From: Collimonas sp. OK307
Lineage (GTDB): Bacteria; Pseudomonadota; Gammaproteobacteria; Burkholderiales; Burkholderiaceae_D
NCBI RefSeq assembly: GCF_900113705.1
Contig: NZ_FOQI01000016.1
Span: 1 to 64,000, forward strand
Length of the DNA stretch: 64,000 nucleotides
Direction: 5' to 3'
The notes beneath the pieces are model-generated. The model made no database searches and was not told the origin of the DNA. It saw only the letters and a list, made by a program, of their open reading frames with translations. Each line of letters starts with the position of its first letter. The stretch's first letter is position 1. The translations under genes and the position numbers were made by a program. Positions 42,774 through 53,298 of the stretch are shown piece after piece.

Positions 42774-43274
42774 CACGCGACGCAATTCATCAATAACAAA
42801 CAATACCGCACCGACGCAGATCGCGCTATCGGCGATGTTGAAAGCCGGCCAGTGCCAGTTGCGCACGTAGATGTCGAGAAAGTCGATCACATGGCCGTAG
42901 GCGATGCGGTCGATCACATTGCCGACGGCGCCGCCCAGGATCAATGCCAGCGCGGTGCAAAACATGCGTTGTCCGGCATGGCGTTTCAGCAAGAAAGTGA
43001 TGAACAACGCAGCAGCGATACCGAGCGCGGTGAAAAAATAGCGCTGCCATCCGGATTCGGTGGAAAGGAAACTGAACGCAGCGCCCTTGTTATACACCAG
43101 CACCAGGTTGAAGAACGAGGTCACCGCTAACGATTCGCCGTAGCTGAAAAGACGCACAATCGTGATCTTGCTGAGTTGATCGATCAGCAATACCAGCGCG
43201 GCGATGGCAAGCCATGGCGCCAGACCGAATTTGGAGGAAGATGAAGAAATGGACGTGCGTTTTTTTGTGGCCAT
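42765..43274 (-). CDS. lspA: Lipoprotein signal peptidase (signal peptidase II)
   Basis: The 169-residue protein has four membrane helices and both catalytic Asp motifs, [16 protein letters not shown] and [14 protein letters not shown]. It removes the signal peptide from prolipoproteins. It follows ileS as in most proteobacteria, with a palindromic repeat in the gap. Several lipoproteins of this window are its likely substrates. Confidence 0.96.
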   Translation of the reverse strand: MATKKRTSISSSSSKFGLAPWLAIAALVLLIDQLSKITIVRLFSYGESLAVTSFFNLVLVYNKGAAFSFLSTESGWQRYFFTALGIAAALFITFLLKRHAGQRMFCTALALILGGAVGNVIDRIAYGHVIDFLDIYVRNWHWPAFNIADSAICVGAVLFVIDELRRVNK

Positions 43275-43302
43275 ATCAAGTTGTATAGGTTCTCAGGAGT
43301 TT

Positions 43303-43363
43303 GTAGGGTGGGCACATAGTGCCCACGCGTGACCGCGATAACCGGAGTGCCGGCCCACCCTAC
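43303..43363. repeat. GTGGGCA/TGCCCAC palindromic repeat, copy 2
   Basis: An inner hairpin gtgggcac / gtgcccac (43308-43315, 43319-43326) and an outer 11-bp pair gtagggtgggc / gcccaccctac (43303-43313, 43353-43363) form a two-level structure that fills the ileS-lspA gap and reaches the ileS stop. It shares its core with 39748-39773. Confidence 0.65.
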
Positions 43364-46257
43364 GCAAAATGCCGGTCTTCACCGTTGCCGAACAAATTGG
43401 CAACGCAGCGTCCGCACAAACCGGGATGCTCCGGGTGGCTACCGACATCGGCCCGGTAATGCCAGCAACGTTCGCATTTCTGCTGCGCCGATGGTGTGAC
43501 CAGAATCGTTTCTTCGGCCTCCGTTGCCACTTCCGACACAGTTGCGCTGGAAGTGATCAGGACAAACTTCAGGTCGTCGCCCAGGCTGTTGAGCAGCGCA
43601 TATTTGGCCGGAGCCGCCTTGATTTCGACTTCCGCCTGCAGTGAGGAACCGATGCCGCCTGCGACCCGGACTTCTTCCAGTTGCTTGGTGACGTCGGCGC
43701 GCACTGCACGCACGGCGCTGAATTTTTCGATCAGGGCTGCGGCATCGCTGATTTCCGGCAGCGTGTAATAGGTTTGGGTGAAAATGGTTTCATCGCTGGC
43801 GGCAAAAGCCTCCGGGCTGGCGAAGAAGGACCAGGCTTCCTCTGCCGTGAACGACAGCGTCGGCGCCATCACGCGTAATAGCGCCTGGGTGATGTGCCAG
43901 ATTGCGGTTTGCGCGGAACGGCGAGCCGCCGAACTGACACCGCTGGTGTACAGGCGATCTTTCAGGATGTCGAGATAGAAACCGCCGAGGTCTTCCGAGC
44001 AGTACATCTGCAATTTCGAAATCACTGGGTGGAATTCGTAAGTTTCGTAATGTTGCAGGATATCGGCTTGCAACTGCGTCATGCTGGCGATCGCATAACG
44101 ATCGATTTCCAGCAGGTCAGCGATCGGCACCGCATCTTTCAAAGGATCGAAGTCTGAAGTATTCGCCAGCAGGAAGCGCAGGGTGTTGCGAATACGGCGA
44201 TACGATTCGGTGACGCGTTTCAGGATCTCATCCGAGATCGTGATTTCGCCCGAGTAGTCGCTGGCAGCCACCCACAAGCGCAGGATTTCCGCGCCCAGCG
44301 AGTCCGCCACTTTTTGCGGCTCGACGCCGTTTTTCAACGACTTCGACATCTTGCGGCCTTCGCCGTCGACCACGAAACCGTGCGTCAGCAACGCGTTATA
44401 CGGCGCGCGGCCATTCAACATGGCCGAAGTCAGCAAGGAAGAATGGAACCAGCCGCGATGCTGGTCCGAACCTTCCAGATACAGGTCGGCCGGGAATTGC
44501 AGCTGGCTCGCATGCGAGCCGCGCAATACGGTCTGATGAGTGGAGCCGGAGTCGAACCAGACATCCAGGGTGTCCTTGTTCTTGATGTAATTGACGGCGT
44601 CGTCGCCCAGCAATTCCTTCGGATCCAGTGCCTGCCAGGCTTCGATCCCGCTTTGCTCAACGCGCTGCGCGATCTGTTCCAGCAGTTCCGGCGTACGTGG
44701 ATGCAGCTGGCCGGTTTCCTTGTGAACGAAGAACGCCATCGGCACACCCCATTGGCGTTGGCGCGACAGTGTCCAGTCGGGACGATTGGCGATCATGCCG
44801 TGCAGGCGCGCCTTGCCCCAGCCAGGGAAGAATGCAGTATCTTCAATCGCTTGCAGGGCGGTTGCGCGCAGGCTCGGGTGGCCGTCCTTAGGCAGGTTGT
44901 CCATGCTGGCGAACCATTGCGAAGTGGCGCGATAGATGATCGGCGTTTTATGGCGCCAGCAATGCATGTAGCTATGATCGAACATCACCAGCTTGAACAG
45001 CGCGCCGACTTCTTCCAGCTTGCCGCAGATCGGCTTGGAAGCTTCCCAGATAGTCATGCCGGCAAAGAACGGTAGCCAGGACGCGAATTTGCCATCGCCC
45101 ATGACCGGGCTGATGATGTCGTCGTCTTTCATGCCATGCGCTTTGCATGAGATAAAGTCTTCGATACCGTAAGCTGGCGCCGAATGGACGATGCCGGTGC
45201 CGCTGTCGGTGGTGACGTAGTCGCCCAGGTAGACCGGCGAGAGGCGGTCGTAGCCGGCATCGGCGGTGGCCAGCGGGTGTTTGAAATTGATCGATGCCAG
45301 CGCTTCGCCCTTACAGGTAGCGATGGCTTTGCCTTCGAGACCGAAACGTTGCAGGCAATCTTCGACCAGGTCTTGCGCCAGGATCAGCAGCAAAGGCGCG
45401 CCGTTGCGCGTGGTCTGTACCAGCGCATAGTCGATTTCAGGATGGACGTTGAGGGCCTGGTTGGAAGGGATGGTCCACGGCGTGGTGGTCCAGATCACCA
45501 CATAACCTTGATCGGTCGGCAGCGCTGGCAAGCCAAATGCGGCGGCGATCTTTTCCGGCTCGGCAAACGGGAAGCCGACATCGATCGACGGATCGCGCTT
45601 GTCCTGGTATTCGACTTCGGCCTCGGCCAGGGCAGAGCCGCAATCGAAGCACCAGTTGACCGGTTTCAGGCCGCGATAGACATAACCCTTTTCCAGGATG
45701 GTGCCCAGCGCGCGCAGTTCGTCGGCCTCGTTACCGAAGGCCATGGTCAGGTAGGGATTGTTCCATTCGCCCAATACACCGAGGCGGATGAAGTCTTTTC
45801 TTTGCAGGTCGATCTGTTCGTTGGCATAGGCACGCGCCTTGGCTTGCACTTCCGCGACCGGCAGGTTCTTGCCGTATTTTTTTTCGATCTGGATTTCGAT
45901 CGGCATGCCGTGGCAGTCCCAGCCTGGCACGTAAGGCGCGTCGAATCCAGCCATGTTGCGGGCCTTGACGATCATGTCCTTGAGGATCTTGTTGACGGCA
46001 TGACCCAGGTGGATTTCACCGTTGGCATACGGCGGACCGTCATGCAGAATGAATTTCGGGCGGCCCTTGGAGGCTTTGCGGATCCGTTCGTAGACTTTCT
46101 TTTCCTGCCATTGCTTGACCCATTGCGGCTCGCGCTTGGCCAGGTCGCCGCGCATCGGGAAAGGCGTCTCGGTCATGTTGACCGGGTATTTGCTTTGCGG
46201 CTTGCCTTGTGGCTTCGCTGCTTTGTTATTTTCTGGTTTGCTGGTCTGATCGGACAT
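43360..46257 (-). CDS. ileS: Isoleucyl-tRNA synthetase
   Basis: The 965-residue protein has the class I HIGH motif as HLGHAVNK ([13 protein letters not shown]) and the KMSKS loop ([11 protein letters not shown]), an editing domain ([18 protein letters not shown]) and a C-terminal zinc knuckle ([12 protein letters not shown]...[10 protein letters not shown]). The start at 46257 (MSDQTSKP) is preferred over 46269 because GAAGAAAA is spaced correctly. It is followed by lspA and preceded by ribF. Confidence 0.97.
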   Translation of the reverse strand: MSDQTSKPENNKAAKPQGKPQSKYPVNMTETPFPMRGDLAKREPQWVKQWQEKKVYERIRKASKGRPKFILHDGPPYANGEIHLGHAVNKILKDMIVKARNMAGFDAPYVPGWDCHGMPIEIQIEKKYGKNLPVAEVQAKARAYANEQIDLQRKDFIRLGVLGEWNNPYLTMAFGNEADELRALGTILEKGYVYRGLKPVNWCFDCGSALAEAEVEYQDKRDPSIDVGFPFAEPEKIAAAFGLPALPTDQGYVVIWTTTPWTIPSNQALNVHPEIDYALVQTTRNGAPLLLILAQDLVEDCLQRFGLEGKAIATCKGEALASINFKHPLATADAGYDRLSPVYLGDYVTTDSGTGIVHSAPAYGIEDFISCKAHGMKDDDIISPVMGDGKFASWLPFFAGMTIWEASKPICGKLEEVGALFKLVMFDHSYMHCWRHKTPIIYRATSQWFASMDNLPKDGHPSLRATALQAIEDTAFFPGWGKARLHGMIANRPDWTLSRQRQWGVPMAFFVHKETGQLHPRTPELLEQIAQRVEQSGIEAWQALDPKELLGDDAVNYIKNKDTLDVWFDSGSTHQTVLRGSHASQLQFPADLYLEGSDQHRGWFHSSLLTSAMLNGRAPYNALLTHGFVVDGEGRKMSKSLKNGVEPQKVADSLGAEILRLWVAASDYSGEITISDEILKRVTESYRRIRNTLRFLLANTSDFDPLKDAVPIADLLEIDRYAIASMTQLQADILQHYETYEFHPVISKLQMYCSEDLGGFYLDILKDRLYTSGVSSAARRSAQTAIWHITQALLRVMAPTLSFTAEEAWSFFASPEAFAASDETIFTQTYYTLPEISDAAALIEKFSAVRAVRADVTKQLEEVRVAGGIGSSLQAEVEIKAAPAKYALLNSLGDDLKFVLITSSATVSEVATEAEETILVTPSAQQKCERCWHYRADVGSHPEHPGLCGRCVANLFGNGEDRHFA

Positions 46258-46346
46258 AATTTTCTTCAATGGAATTCAGTGGTGGTGAGCTGCGCGCTGG
46301 CAGAGCGCGTCGAGCTGGCATTAACAAGGCAACTGCGAGAGCAGCG

Positions 46347-47324
46347 TCAAATTCGATCTGTGGCTGAAACGGCAGCCGTATCATGCTGGCGGAAATATGC
46401 GCGTGCATTGGTGACATCGCGCGCAATCGCGGCAGTCAGGGTCGGCAAGTCGACATATTTTTCTTCGTCGCGCAGTTTTTGCAAAAATTCGACCTGTATC
46501 AGTTTGCCGTAGCAATCACCGTTGAAATCGAGAATATAACTTTCCAGCAGCACCCGGCCGCTGTCGTCCACGGTAGGGCGGACGCCGATGCTGGCCACCG
46601 CCGGCAGCGGCTGTTCGGCCAGGCCATGTACTTTAACGGTAAAAATGCCGGACAAGGCCGGTAGTTTATGGCTGACACGCAGGTTCAAAGTGGGGAAGCC
46701 GATGGTGCGGCCGAGCTTCTTGCCATGCACCACGTGCCCCGAGATCGAATAGGGATGGCCGAGCAGCGCTCGGGCATGGCTGAAATCGCCTGCTGCCAGC
46801 GCCGCGCGCACCGCGGATGAGGATACCCGCGCGCCTTCGTTCATCACGGTGGGCAAGGTTTCGACATGGAAGCCGTATTTCTTGCCGGCTTCGATCAAGG
46901 TGGCGATATTGCCGGCGCGGCGGGAGCCGAAGCAGAAATCTTCACCCACCATCAGCCACTTCACGTGCAAGCCTTCAACCAGCACTTTTTCAATAAAGTC
47001 CTGGGGCGACATGGCCGCAAAGCTGGCGTTGAAATGTTCGACAATCACGCGATCTATGCCTGCCTGCGACAGCGACTGCAGCTTGTCGCGGAGGTTGGCG
47101 ACGCGGGTCGGCATATTGCCCGGCTGGCCCGACCGTTGCGCAAAAAATTCGCGCGGGTGCGGCTCGAACGTCATCACCGCAGCATCCAGCCCCAGTTCGG
47201 TGGCGGCTTTGCGGACGTGCGCGAGCAATACCTGATGGCCGCGATGTACGCCATCAAAGTTGCCGATAGTGAGCGCGCAAGGGGCGCGCGATTCGGCGTT
47301 GGGAAGTCCGCGAAATACCTTCAT
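46347..47324 (-). CDS. ribF: Bifunctional riboflavin kinase/FAD synthetase
   Basis: The 325-residue protein has the FAD synthetase domain (ALTIGNFDGVHRGHQ; GEDFCFGSRRAG; VSSSAVRAALAAGD) and the C-terminal riboflavin kinase (GKKLGRTIGFPTLNL; GIFTVKV; SYILDFNGDCYGK). It turns riboflavin into FMN and FAD. It is the first gene of ribF-ileS-lspA-coaBC-dut. No FMN riboswitch is visible upstream. Confidence 0.97.
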   Translation of the reverse strand: MKVFRGLPNAESRAPCALTIGNFDGVHRGHQVLLAHVRKAATELGLDAAVMTFEPHPREFFAQRSGQPGNMPTRVANLRDKLQSLSQAGIDRVIVEHFNASFAAMSPQDFIEKVLVEGLHVKWLMVGEDFCFGSRRAGNIATLIEAGKKYGFHVETLPTVMNEGARVSSSAVRAALAAGDFSHARALLGHPYSISGHVVHGKKLGRTIGFPTLNLRVSHKLPALSGIFTVKVHGLAEQPLPAVASIGVRPTVDDSGRVLLESYILDFNGDCYGKLIQVEFLQKLRDEEKYVDLPTLTAAIARDVTNARAYFRQHDTAAVSATDRI

Positions 47325-47503
47325 TGAAGTGACCGGAATATTTATTGCAAAAACCTTGGATTATAAATGCTTTCGACGTTTTCCCCCTGCGAAGAAGTCG
47401 AACTGCGTCGGATTGCACGATTTTTAATTGATAAAACAGCTATTTTATTGAATTTTGGATACTAATTGATGCGTTGAGTGATGCAGTGGATATTGTAATC
47501 GCC

Positions 47504-47532
47504 AAAAAAAATCGCCCCTGAGGGCGATTTTT
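47504..47532 (-). terminator. Terminator of the YidB-like gene
   Basis: An 11-bp stem (aaaaatcgccc / gggcgattttt) with a ctga loop lies 28 bases after the stop codon, with T on the minus strand. Confidence 0.8.
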
Positions 47533-47559
47533 GTCGAACGGTCAAGCGTTCTGGCCAAT

Positions 47560-47997
47560 TCAGGCCTGCTTGTTGCCGCCCAGCAGACCGCCGAGCAAGC
47601 CACCCAAGTCCAGACCGCCAGGAGCTGCGGTCGCTTCGCCGTGCGGTGTCAACTTGTCCACCAGGCCCGGCAAGATTTCCGACAGGTGGCCGGCAGCTTC
47701 AGTAGGTGAAATACCTGCTGCTTGTGCCAATTCTTGTAATTTGTCGCCGCCCAGCGCCTGTTGCACCTGATCCGGCGAAATCGCCTGGTTCTGACCATTG
47801 CCGATCCACGATTGGGCAACCTGGCCCAGGCCTGCGCCTTCAAATGCGCTGAGCAAGCCGCCCAGGCCGCCCGCAGCACCAGCGCCGCCTTGTTTGGTCA
47901 GCATGCCGATTGCAGCCTGGATCAACATGGCTTTCGGATCGTTCGCTTGCTGTTGGCCGCCACCGATTGCGCCAAGTACCGAATCCAGTAGTCCCAT
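47560..47997 (-). CDS. YidB-family (DUF937) protein
   Basis: The 145-residue protein starts MGLLDSVLGAIGGGQQQAND and is Gly/Ala rich with Q-x-x-Q-A-L-G (DQVQQALGGDKLQELAQAAGISPTEAAGHLSEILPGLVDKLTPHG), the YidB signature. It ends in GGLDLGGLLGGLLGGNK. The helical domain is of unknown function. A leader of about 250 bases separates it from rsmE. Confidence 0.9.
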   Translation of the reverse strand: MGLLDSVLGAIGGGQQQANDPKAMLIQAAIGMLTKQGGAGAAGGLGGLLSAFEGAGLGQVAQSWIGNGQNQAISPDQVQQALGGDKLQELAQAAGISPTEAAGHLSEILPGLVDKLTPHGEATAAPGGLDLGGLLGGLLGGNKQA

Positions 47998-48243
47998 AAT
48001 ATTCTCCTGAGTAAAAAACGTCAGCCATCAAGGCGGGTTGTTACTTTGCATATGAAGACAAAGTATTAAGAAGATTAATATTACAACGCAGCAAGAACTT
48101 TGAGTAGTTGTGCAACTGAAAACGATTGTGTCTTGAGACCGTTTGTTAAGGCCACTAATCATTTTAGCCAGCGTTTTTATTTTTGCTTAGAACAAATTGT
48201 AGAATCGATATAGGCAGGTTACGCTGGTTATATTTCGCCTCTG

Positions 48244-48969
48244 TTACATCTCGCCCCAAATCGCGTTGATCGCCGCCAGCGCTGCCAGGCCGGCGGTTTC
48301 AGTCCGTAAAATCCGTGGTCCCATCGACAACATCAGCGCACCCTGGCTACAGGCCAGGTTCTCTTCCGCTTCAGTGAAACCGCCTTCCGGGCCGATCAGC
48401 AACGCCAGCGCTTGCGGCGGTTGATGGCGCGCCCAGTCCGACAGCGATTGCTCGCCGCGCGGCGACAGCAGGATACGTTTATGCAGGTCCTGCTGCTGGA
48501 CCCAGTCGGTGAAGGGGCTGAGCGTAGACAGGGTGGGCATGCGGTTGCGCCCGCTTTGTTCAGCGGCGGCGACGATCACGGCTTGCCAATGGCTTTGCTT
48601 TTTCTCGGCGCGCTCACTGTTGAGGCGCACCACGCAGCGTTGCGCCGCCAGCGGCTGGATCGCTGCGACGCCAAGCTCGACAGCCTTTTCGATGATCCAG
48701 TCCAGTTTCGACGATTCCGGCAAAGCCTGGGCCAGCGTGATGGCGTAAGGCAGCTCAACCTCGCGCGGTGAAAAGGTCTTGATCTCGGCGCTGACGCGTT
48801 TTTTTTCGATACTGCTGATGGTGGCGGTATATTCGCCGCCGGTGCCGTTGAACAAGGTAATCGGCGCAGCCAACCCCAGGCGCAGCACCAGCAAGTGATG
48901 GGCGACTGCTTCCGGCAAGGCCAGCACCTGGCCGATTTCGAGCGGGGTAGAAACGTAGAAACGAGGCAT
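48244..48969 (-). CDS. rsmE: 16S rRNA (uracil1498-N3)-methyltransferase
   Basis: The 241-residue protein is a SPOUT methyltransferase: an N-terminal PUA-like domain (MPRFYVSTPLEIGQVLALPEAVAHHLLVLRLG), then LIGPEGGFTEAEENLA and SMGPRILRTETAGLAALAAINAIWG, which form the knotted SAM site. RsmE methylates U1498 of 16S rRNA. It is divergent from tkt. Confidence 0.95.
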   Translation of the reverse strand: MPRFYVSTPLEIGQVLALPEAVAHHLLVLRLGLAAPITLFNGTGGEYTATISSIEKKRVSAEIKTFSPREVELPYAITLAQALPESSKLDWIIEKAVELGVAAIQPLAAQRCVVRLNSERAEKKQSHWQAVIVAAAEQSGRNRMPTLSTLSPFTDWVQQQDLHKRILLSPRGEQSLSDWARHQPPQALALLIGPEGGFTEAEENLACSQGALMLSMGPRILRTETAGLAALAAINAIWGEM

Positions 48970-49163
48970 GGGGGTTGATAATTTCTTATTTGATCTGGCA
49001 TTAATATTATATGGCGCGACAGCATTTTACTGCCCCGCATGTGAGGGAAACGCGGATTTGAACCGGAATCGGCCGCATTTTGGTAAAATATCGGCCTTTG
49101 TGGGCTGTTCCGACGCTTCGCGCCCACCAACCAATTTTCAATCGTTGCCTACCTGCTCACACC

Positions 49164-51158
49164 ATGACCTCCACTCTCCCGACTACCAAGATGGCCAATG
49201 CAATCCGTGCGCTGGCAATGGACGCTGTACAAAAAGCTAACTCCGGCCATCCCGGCATGCCAATGGGCATGGCGGAAATCGCAGTCGCGTTGTGGGCCAA
49301 GCACTACCGTCACAACCCGGCCAATCCACATTGGGCTAACCGCGACCGGTTTGTGTTGTCAAATGGTCATGGTTCGATGTTGCAGTACGCCTTGCTGCAC
49401 CTGACCGGCTACGATCTGTCGATGGACGAGATCCGTAATTTCCGTCAAATGCATTCGAAGACCCCGGGCCACCCTGAAGTCGACGTCACCCCAGGGATTG
49501 AAACCACCACTGGCCCACTCGGCCAGGGTTTGACCAATGCAGTCGGCATGGCACTGGCTGAAAAACTGCTGGCGGCGGAATTCAACCGCGCCAATTTCCC
49601 GGTGGTGGATCATCACACTTACACTTTCGTCGGCGACGGCTGCCTGATGGAAGGCATTTCGCACGAAGCATGCTCGCTGGCCGGCACACTGCGCTTGTCG
49701 AAACTGGTCGTGCTCTACGATGATAACGGTATCTCGATCGACGGCCATGTCGAAGGCTGGTTCAAGGACGATACCCCGAAGCGTTTCGAAGCTTATGGCT
49801 GGAACGTGATTCGCGCTGTCGACGGCCACAGTGTGGAAGCTGTCAACGCCGCTATCCACCAAGCCAAATTGGCCGACAAGCCAACCCTGATCTGCTGCAA
49901 GACAGTCATCGGCAAAGGTTCGCCAAACCTGGCCGGCACCGACAAGGTGCACGGCGCGGCATTGGGCGACAAGGAAATCGCTGCTGTGCGCGAAGCCCTG
50001 GGCTGGAATTACGCGCCGTTTGAAATCCCTGCCGACGTTTATGAAGCGTGGGATGCCAAACCGCAAGGCAAGCAATTTGAAGGCGACTGGAATGCGTTGT
50101 TCGCCGCTTACGCTGCCGAGTATCCGCAGCTGGCCAGCGAATTCACGCGCCGCATGAAGGGTGAACTGCCAGGTAATTTCGAAAAGACCGTGAGCGACTA
50201 TATCGCCAGCTGCATCGAAAAGAAAGAAACCATCGCCACCCGCAAAGCCAGCCAGAACGCCATCCAGGCACTGGCGCAGGTGCTGCCGGAATTCCTCGGC
50301 GGTTCGGCCGACCTGACCGGTTCTAACCTGACCAACTGGAAAGAATCCGTGGCAGTACGCGCCGACCAGCCAGGTAACCACATCAATTACGGCGTGCGCG
50401 AATTCGGCATGAGCGCGATGATGAACGGTATCGCCCTGCATGGCGGCTACATCCCGTTTGGCGCGACTTTCCTGACGTTCTCCGATTACAGCCGCAATGC
50501 CTTGCGCATGGCAGCGCTGATGAAGATTCGTTCGATCTTCGTATTTACCCATGACTCCATCGGCCTGGGCGAAGACGGCCCGACTCACCAGTCGGTGGAA
50601 CATGTATCGAGCCTGCGTTTGATTCCGCAACTGGACAACTGGCGTCCATGCGACACGGTTGAATCGGCAGTGGCATGGCAACAAGCGGTGCAGCGCAAGA
50701 ACGGCCCGAGCACACTGATTTTCTCGCGCCAGAACTTGCAATATCAAGAGCGTGATGCGGCGCAAATCGCCGGCATCCAGCGCGGTGCTTATATCCTGAA
50801 AGACGCACCTGACGCCAAGGCAATCCTGATCGCTACCGGTTCCGAAGTGGAACTGGCGATGCAGGCTGCGGCAGCACTGGCGCAAGAAGGTATTGTAGTA
50901 CGCGTGGTGTCGATGCCTTGCGCCGACGTTTTCGACCGCCAGGAAGCTTCTTACAAAGCCAGCGTACTGCAACGTGGTTTGCCACGCGTGGCGATCGAAG
51001 CCGGCGTGACAGCGTTCTGGCACAAGTATGTCGGCCTGGAAGGCGCTGTGGTTGGTATCGATACTTTCGGCGAATCGGCTCCGGCTCCTGTTCTGTTCAA
51101 GCATTTCGGCTTCACCGTTGAAAACGTCGTAGCCAAGACCAAACTGGTACTGGCATGA
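49164..51158 (+). CDS. tkt: Transketolase
   Basis: The 664-residue protein has the thiamine-diphosphate motif ([32 protein letters not shown]), the N-terminal [20 protein letters not shown], the central [10 protein letters not shown] and the pyrimidine-site [18 protein letters not shown]. It moves two-carbon units in the pentose phosphate pathway. The ATG at 49164 fits the family; the open frame extends upstream. The next gene overlaps its stop codon by 4 bases. Confidence 0.97.
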   Translation: MTSTLPTTKMANAIRALAMDAVQKANSGHPGMPMGMAEIAVALWAKHYRHNPANPHWANRDRFVLSNGHGSMLQYALLHLTGYDLSMDEIRNFRQMHSKTPGHPEVDVTPGIETTTGPLGQGLTNAVGMALAEKLLAAEFNRANFPVVDHHTYTFVGDGCLMEGISHEACSLAGTLRLSKLVVLYDDNGISIDGHVEGWFKDDTPKRFEAYGWNVIRAVDGHSVEAVNAAIHQAKLADKPTLICCKTVIGKGSPNLAGTDKVHGAALGDKEIAAVREALGWNYAPFEIPADVYEAWDAKPQGKQFEGDWNALFAAYAAEYPQLASEFTRRMKGELPGNFEKTVSDYIASCIEKKETIATRKASQNAIQALAQVLPEFLGGSADLTGSNLTNWKESVAVRADQPGNHINYGVREFGMSAMMNGIALHGGYIPFGATFLTFSDYSRNALRMAALMKIRSIFVFTHDSIGLGEDGPTHQSVEHVSSLRLIPQLDNWRPCDTVESAVAWQQAVQRKNGPSTLIFSRQNLQYQERDAAQIAGIQRGAYILKDAPDAKAILIATGSEVELAMQAAAALAQEGIVVRVVSMPCADVFDRQEASYKASVLQRGLPRVAIEAGVTAFWHKYVGLEGAVVGIDTFGESAPAPVLFKHFGFTVENVVAKTKLVLA

Positions 51159-51730
51159 ATCTGAGAGCTGCCCGGGCTATCGGCAAGATGGACATCACCA
51201 ACATCGTCGGTGATGTCGTCATCCGCCGCGCCACCATCGCCGATGCGGGGGTGATTGCGGCGGTGCGTATCGATAGCTGGCGCACCACTTACCGAGGCAT
51301 CATTCCGGACGACTATCTGGATGGCATGAAGATCGAAGAAAGCACGGCCATCTGGAGCCGCATCCTGTCGGCGACCTCGAATGCCGCCAATGTCTTCGTG
51401 GCCGAGGTGGATGGCGAGGTGCTCGGTTTTGCGGCCGGCATGACGCTGGCGCAAGCCAAGCTCGGCTTCGATTCCGAACTGACGGCGATCTATCTGGAGC
51501 CGTCGGTGCAACGCGCGGGTATTGGCCGCAAACTGGTGGCGCACGTGGCTGCCGCCCTGGCCAGCGCCGGCGCCAACAACATGCTGGTGTGGGTGCTGGC
51601 GGACAATCGCCCGGCACGGCAGTTTTACGAGATGCTGGGCGCCGAGCTGCTGGCCGAGCAACCTTTCAGCTGGGATGGACTCGAATTGCAGGAGGCCGGC
51701 TATGGCTGGCGTACTATCAGGGTCAATTGA
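51155..51730 (+). CDS. GNAT acetyltransferase
   Basis: The 191-residue protein has the GNAT core [49 protein letters not shown] and the acetyl-CoA loop [41 protein letters not shown]. The substrate is unknown. Its ATG overlaps the tkt stop (ATGA); an internal Met (MDITNIVGD, 51188) is an alternative start that would not overlap. It sits between tkt and gap and is probably co-transcribed with tkt. Confidence 0.85.
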   Translation: MNLRAARAIGKMDITNIVGDVVIRRATIADAGVIAAVRIDSWRTTYRGIIPDDYLDGMKIEESTAIWSRILSATSNAANVFVAEVDGEVLGFAAGMTLAQAKLGFDSELTAIYLEPSVQRAGIGRKLVAHVAAALASAGANNMLVWVLADNRPARQFYEMLGAELLAEQPFSWDGLELQEAGYGWRTIRVN

Positions 51731-51787
51731 AACGTTAGTGATGAAGTTACAACATATTTATTATTGTTAATACCTTAGGAGAAAACC

Positions 51788-52801
51788 ATGACTATCCGCG
51801 TCGCCATCAATGGCTATGGCCGTATCGGCCGCAACATCCTTCGTGCCCATTATGAAGGCGGCAAAAAGCATGACATCGAGATCGTTGCCATCAATGACCT
51901 CGGCGATCCAAAAACCAATGCTCACCTGACCCAGTACGATACTGCCCACGGCAAGTTTCCAGGTACTGTGACTGTCGACGGCGACTTCATCGTCGTCAAT
52001 GGCGATCGCATCAAGGTATTGGCGCAACGTAATCCGGCCGAACTGCCATGGGGCGAGCTGGGCGTTGACGTCGTGCTGGAATGCACCGGTTTCTTCACTA
52101 CCAAGGAAAAAGCCAGCGCCCACATCAAAGGCGGCGCCAAGAAAGTCATCATCTCCGCACCTGGCGGCAAAGATGTCGACGCGACAGTCGTTTTCGGCGT
52201 CAACCACGGCGTACTGAAAGCCAGCGACACCGTGATTTCCAACGCTTCTTGCACCACCAACTGCCTGGCGCCGCTGGTCAAGCCGCTGAACGACAAGATC
52301 GGCGTGTTGAACGGCCTGATGACCACCATCCACTCCTACACCAACGACCAGGTGCTGACCGACGTTTATCACGAAGATCTGCGTCGCGCCCGTTCCGCCA
52401 CCATGAGCATGATCCCGGCCAAGACCGGCGCTGCTGCAGCGGTTGGCCTGGTGTTGCCTGAGTTGAACGGCAAGCTGGACGGTTTCGCGATTCGCGTTCC
52501 TACCATCAACGTTTCGCTGGTCGACCTGTCGTTCGTTGCTGCGCGCGACACTACTGTCGACGAAGTCAACGCGATCATGAAAGATGCTTCGGAAAACGGC
52601 GCATTGAAGGGTCTGCTGACGTACAACGTAGAGCCACTGGTTTCGGTCGATTTCAACCACAATCCGGCATCGTCGAACTTTGACGCTACCCTGACCAAGG
52701 TTTCCGGTCGTCTTGTGAAAGTATCGAGCTGGTATGACAATGAGTGGGGTTTCTCGAACCGCATGCTGGATACCACGATCGCACTGATGAGCGCCAAGTA
52801 A
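51788..52801 (+). CDS. gap: Glyceraldehyde-3-phosphate dehydrogenase (type I)
   Basis: The 337-residue protein has the Rossmann start [16 protein letters not shown], the catalytic C155 in [12 protein letters not shown], and the C-terminal [16 protein letters not shown]. It makes 1,3-bisphosphoglycerate with NAD; the D in VAINDLGD at the end of the second strand fits NAD preference. TAGGAGAAAACC precedes the ATG. A strong terminator follows. Confidence 0.97.
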   Translation: MTIRVAINGYGRIGRNILRAHYEGGKKHDIEIVAINDLGDPKTNAHLTQYDTAHGKFPGTVTVDGDFIVVNGDRIKVLAQRNPAELPWGELGVDVVLECTGFFTTKEKASAHIKGGAKKVIISAPGGKDVDATVVFGVNHGVLKASDTVISNASCTTNCLAPLVKPLNDKIGVLNGLMTTIHSYTNDQVLTDVYHEDLRRARSATMSMIPAKTGAAAAVGLVLPELNGKLDGFAIRVPTINVSLVDLSFVAARDTTVDEVNAIMKDASENGALKGLLTYNVEPLVSVDFNHNPASSNFDATLTKVSGRLVKVSSWYDNEWGFSNRMLDTTIALMSAK

Positions 52802-52824
52802 GAATTTATCCTTACTTGTATAGC

Positions 52825-52856
52825 AAAAACGCCCCGTTGACCGGGGCGTTTTTTTT
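52825..52856 (+). terminator. Terminator of gap
   Basis: The stem aacgccccg / cggggcgtt with a ttgac loop is followed by a run of eight T. Confidence 0.88.
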
Positions 52857-52913
52857 GCGTAGGGTATATAGTGGGTTATGTTGTAAATGACTTAACCTGG
52901 CCCGGGAGGCGAC

Positions 52914-53282
52914 ATGGCAACCACTGAAGGTAGTCAAGGCGATTTCGAAACGATTGCCCGTTCAACCGTACCTTCCGATCTGGAGGTTATCAAGGCGTTA
53001 CTGGAGTCGGAGAGGATACCGGCGTTTGTCGTCGATGCCGGCATCAACCAGGTGTATTCCCTGATTGCGGTGGCTACCGGTGGTGCGCGGCTGCAGGTGG
53101 CGTCCAGGGATGTCGTGGCCGCCAGGCAGATCCTGACGGCTTTCGAGGCTGGACAGCTGGCGCTGGATGACGATGTCGATGTCGCTGAAGAAGAGCCTGA
53201 AGATGAACGTGATTCGGCCCCGGATAAGCGCAGAGGCCGAGCCTTTGGCGCCGCGCTATTGGTGTTTCTGGGCGGCGGCTAG
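52914..53282 (+). CDS. DUF2007-type putative signal-transducing protein
   Basis: The 122-residue protein has the DUF2007 core (FETIARSTVPSDLEVIKALLESERIPAFVVDAG; GARLQVASRDVVAARQILTAF), an acidic linker (DDDVDVAEEEPEDERD) and a short C-terminal hydrophobic patch (FGAALLVFLGGG). The fold resembles PII-type ferredoxin folds but no partner is known. GGAGG precedes the ATG. Convergent with glnE, with 16 bases between the stops. Confidence 0.82.
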   Translation: MATTEGSQGDFETIARSTVPSDLEVIKALLESERIPAFVVDAGINQVYSLIAVATGGARLQVASRDVVAARQILTAFEAGQLALDDDVDVAEEEPEDERDSAPDKRRGRAFGAALLVFLGGG

Positions 53283-53298
53283 ATTACGCTTATGTTTT

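Noticed and set aside
45184-46512. 442-codon plus-strand frame opposite ileS
   Set aside because: Mirror frame of ileS with no recognisable domain.
49359-51104. 581-codon minus-strand frame opposite tkt
   Set aside because: Mirror frame of tkt; His/Gln/Arg-rich composition typical of antisense frames.
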